From positions 52,789 through 116,788 of the forward strand of contig DASPVQ010000005.1 in assembly GCA_035622275.1 (NCBI GenBank): DNA of 64,000 bases, in the 5' to 3' direction. A program made the translations under genes and the position numbers. The stretch comes from Thermoplasmata archaeon (GTDB taxonomy: Archaea > Thermoplasmatota > Thermoplasmata > Lutacidiplasmatales > UBA184). Below are positions 62,496-64,000 of the stretch, one piece after another (the stretch's first letter is position 1; the number at the start of each line of letters is the position of its first letter). The notes below the pieces were generated by a model. That model ran no database searches, had not been told where the DNA came from, and was given only the letters and a program-made list of their open reading frames with translations.

Positions 62496-62535
62496 GACCA
62501 CGGGCGAAGGGGTTGCACCGGCCGACGGGGCCGAC

Positions 62536-64000
62536 CTACGCCGAGCTCATGCCCGGCGCGCCCTTGAGCGCGCGGACCTTGTAGTACTCGGGGTCGACGA
62601 TGACCTCGCCGTTGACGCCCATGGTCTCGATCGTCTTGAGCGTCGGGCCGACCTGCTTCTTTGCGGCCTGCCAGTCGGGGATCGGGATCGAGAACTTCTT
62701 CTCGACCTCCGTCCGGTAGATCGGGCCGGAGTTGTACGAGCAGAACGGGATGATCCGACCGTCCGGTACCGCGTAGTGGATGTCGCAGCGCATCAGCCGC
62801 TGGATATCGTAGTCGTAGGCGTCCTGGAAGTGCATGTTGCCGATGTAGAGCGTGCGCCACGTGAACTTCGCGAGGGCCTCCTTGTTGCCCTCGGTGAAGA
62901 TCCCCGCGATCACCTTCACGCAGTTCTTCTCGCTCAGTCCCTCCGGGGCGTGGGCGAAGTCGAAGTACTTCGAGACGTCGTGCAGCAGGCGGGCGCCCGC
63001 GACCGCGGTGCGCACGCGCGAGAAGCGCGCATCCCGATACTTCTCGATCATCGACTCGACGTTCTCGAAGAAGCCGTCGACGTCCATGAACCGCGGGAGC
63101 GGGGTGATCTTCTGCCCGTCCTGCGAGATGAACGCGAACGTGGCGCACCCGCAGCCCGGGTGCGTCGTCAGCGTCATCTTCTCCTCGCCGTGGATGATCG
63201 AGACGAGTTCGGAAATCGGGGCGACCGAGGGGACCGGGAAGAAGTCGGAACGCTCGAACGGGCCCTCCGTGCAGAGGATCCGGACGAGGTCGGACTGGGT
63301 GAAGCGCATCTGGAAGCGGTCCTTGTCGGGGATGCGCGCGGTCAGGGCGACCGGCTGGAAGTTCACGCCGCGGACGACGTCGATATTGTCGATCGCGAAC
63401 TTGACCGTCGGCCAGATCTCCTTCTCGTTGAACCCGCCCACCAGGGTCGGGACCAGCACGACCGAGAGCGGCTTGTCGGGCTTACCCGCTGCCAGCTCTT
63501 CGGGAGAGGAGTGAGTGGATCGGGCGGCCTGGATGGCCTTCTCCTTGACCTTCAGGAGCGGGACGCCTCGCACCTTCCGGTAGATCTCGTCGTCCAGTCC
63601 GTCGAACTGGAGGTAGAGCGTGTGGAGTCCCGAGTTCCGGGCCTGCTGCGCGAAGCCCGCCTCGTTGGCGAAGCGGATTCCGTTCGTAGCAACCTGGACC
63701 TGCTTGAATCCGAGCTCCCGCGCCATTCCACAGGCGTCCAGGAAGAGCGGGGACAGCGTGGGCTCGCCGCCCGAGAACTGGACCGCCACGGTTCCGACCG
63801 GCTTCTGCTCTCGCAGGGTCTTCAGCATGAAGTAGATCTGCTCGCGGGTCGGCTCGTAGACGTAACCCGCCGCGTTGGCGTTGGCAAAGCAGACCGGGCA
63901 GGTCAGGTTGCAGCGGTTGGTCAGATCCACGTTGGCCAGCGCGCTGTGCGAGGTGTGCAGCGAGCAGATGCCGCAATCGTCCGGGCAGACGGCGTCGGCG
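62536..64000 (-). CDS. tes: Tes-like radical SAM enzyme, tetraether lipid synthase candidate (partial)
   Basis: The frame runs off the right edge, so the N-terminus is missing. Visible ~488 residues: a Cys-rich lead 'VCPDDCGICSLHTSHSALAN', the radical SAM CxxxCxxC in 'VDLTNRCNLTCPVCFANANA', 'VAVQFSGGEPTLSPLFLDAC', then 'TTHPGCGCATFAFIS' and C-terminal 'RCDIHYAVPDGRIIPFCSYN' with more Cys. This is the layout of Tes (MJ0619/COG1964), which joins two archaeol tails to give tetraether lipids. Closely related COG1964 proteins of other function exist. Confidence 0.85.
   Translation of the reverse strand, partial: ADAVCPDDCGICSLHTSHSALANVDLTNRCNLTCPVCFANANAAGYVYEPTREQIYFMLKTLREQKPVGTVAVQFSGGEPTLSPLFLDACGMARELGFKQVQVATNGIRFANEAGFAQQARNSGLHTLYLQFDGLDDEIYRKVRGVPLLKVKEKAIQAARSTHSSPEELAAGKPDKPLSVVLVPTLVGGFNEKEIWPTVKFAIDNIDVVRGVNFQPVALTARIPDKDRFQMRFTQSDLVRILCTEGPFERSDFFPVPSVAPISELVSIIHGEEKMTLTTHPGCGCATFAFISQDGQKITPLPRFMDVDGFFENVESMIEKYRDARFSRVRTAVAGARLLHDVSKYFDFAHAPEGLSEKNCVKVIAGIFTEGNKEALAKFTWRTLYIGNMHFQDAYDYDIQRLMRCDIHYAVPDGRIIPFCSYNSGPIYRTEVEKKFSIPIPDWQAAKKQVGPTLKTIETMGVNGEVIVDPEYYKVRALKGAPGMSSA

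Overview
The window comes from a high-GC archaeon. The markers are archaeal EF-1 alpha, ribosomal proteins S10, S13, S4 and S11, RNA polymerase subunit D, pelota, proteasome alpha, membrane-anchored LonB, archaeal NadM, TrmY, MptD, archaetidylserine synthase and decarboxylase, a Tes-type radical SAM enzyme and an MBF1-like protein. UvrA/UvrC, DnaJ and an FtsZ-family protein in the same genome fit a Thermoplasmatota-like euryarchaeon. I cannot name a genus. Many genes have an A/T-rich TATA-like box centred about 26-30 nt before the start codon, which points to widespread leaderless transcription.

Layout. 1-3.5 kb: end of a RecA/KaiC-like ATPase, a Roadblock/LC7 protein, and two paralogous bat-type HTH regulators flanking a RecA-like protein without a P-loop. 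3.5-13.5 kb: an accessory-looking stretch of visibly lower GC with a ParB-like orphan, a RibD/DHFR-like reductase, two large class III adenylate cyclase-TPR proteins, a VapBC pair, an M29-like protein that seems to lack its metal ligands, and three copies of a short hairpin. 13.5-14 kb: tRNA-Thr and a possible gene remnant. 14-20 kb: lonB/small Cys-His protein/nadM operon, folD with a small Cys protein, a COG2108 radical SAM protein, psmA. 20-31 kb: TetR/MFS pair, overlapping uvrA-uvrC, a creatininase-family (ArfB-like) hydrolase, topoisomerase IA, a hotdog protein, tRNA-Phe. 31-37 kb: a secreted/anchored protein, a Nudix-like protein, thiolase plus DUF35 protein, argF, MBF1-like and thioesterase genes, a glyoxalase-like protein. 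37-41 kb: EF-1 alpha, S10, archaetidylserine decarboxylase and synthase, MptD. 41-48 kb: citrate synthase, MFS, a stand-alone Lrp/AsnC domain, SAM hydrolase, DnaJ, an RsmC-like methyltransferase, glycosyltransferase. 48-52 kb: S13-S4-S11-RpoD operon and convergent pelota. 52-64 kb: MFS, GNAT, a CADD-like TenA-fold protein, an atypical thioredoxin-fold protein, a CdrS-like double RHH regulator with an FtsZ-family gene, TrmY, unknown genes, HAD phosphatase, cation/H+ antiporter, SWIM protein, and a Tes-like radical SAM gene cut by the window edge.

How the genes fit together. Information processing (translation, transcription, protein turnover, nucleotide excision repair) dominates. Pterin/folate chemistry recurs: MptD, FolD, a CADD-like candidate p-aminobenzoate source and the RibD-like reductase. 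Membrane lipid chemistry is represented by the archaetidylserine genes and the Tes-like enzyme. The accessory stretch looks like a signalling and regulation island centred on predicted cAMP synthesis. I saw no CRISPR array, insertion sequence or rRNA.
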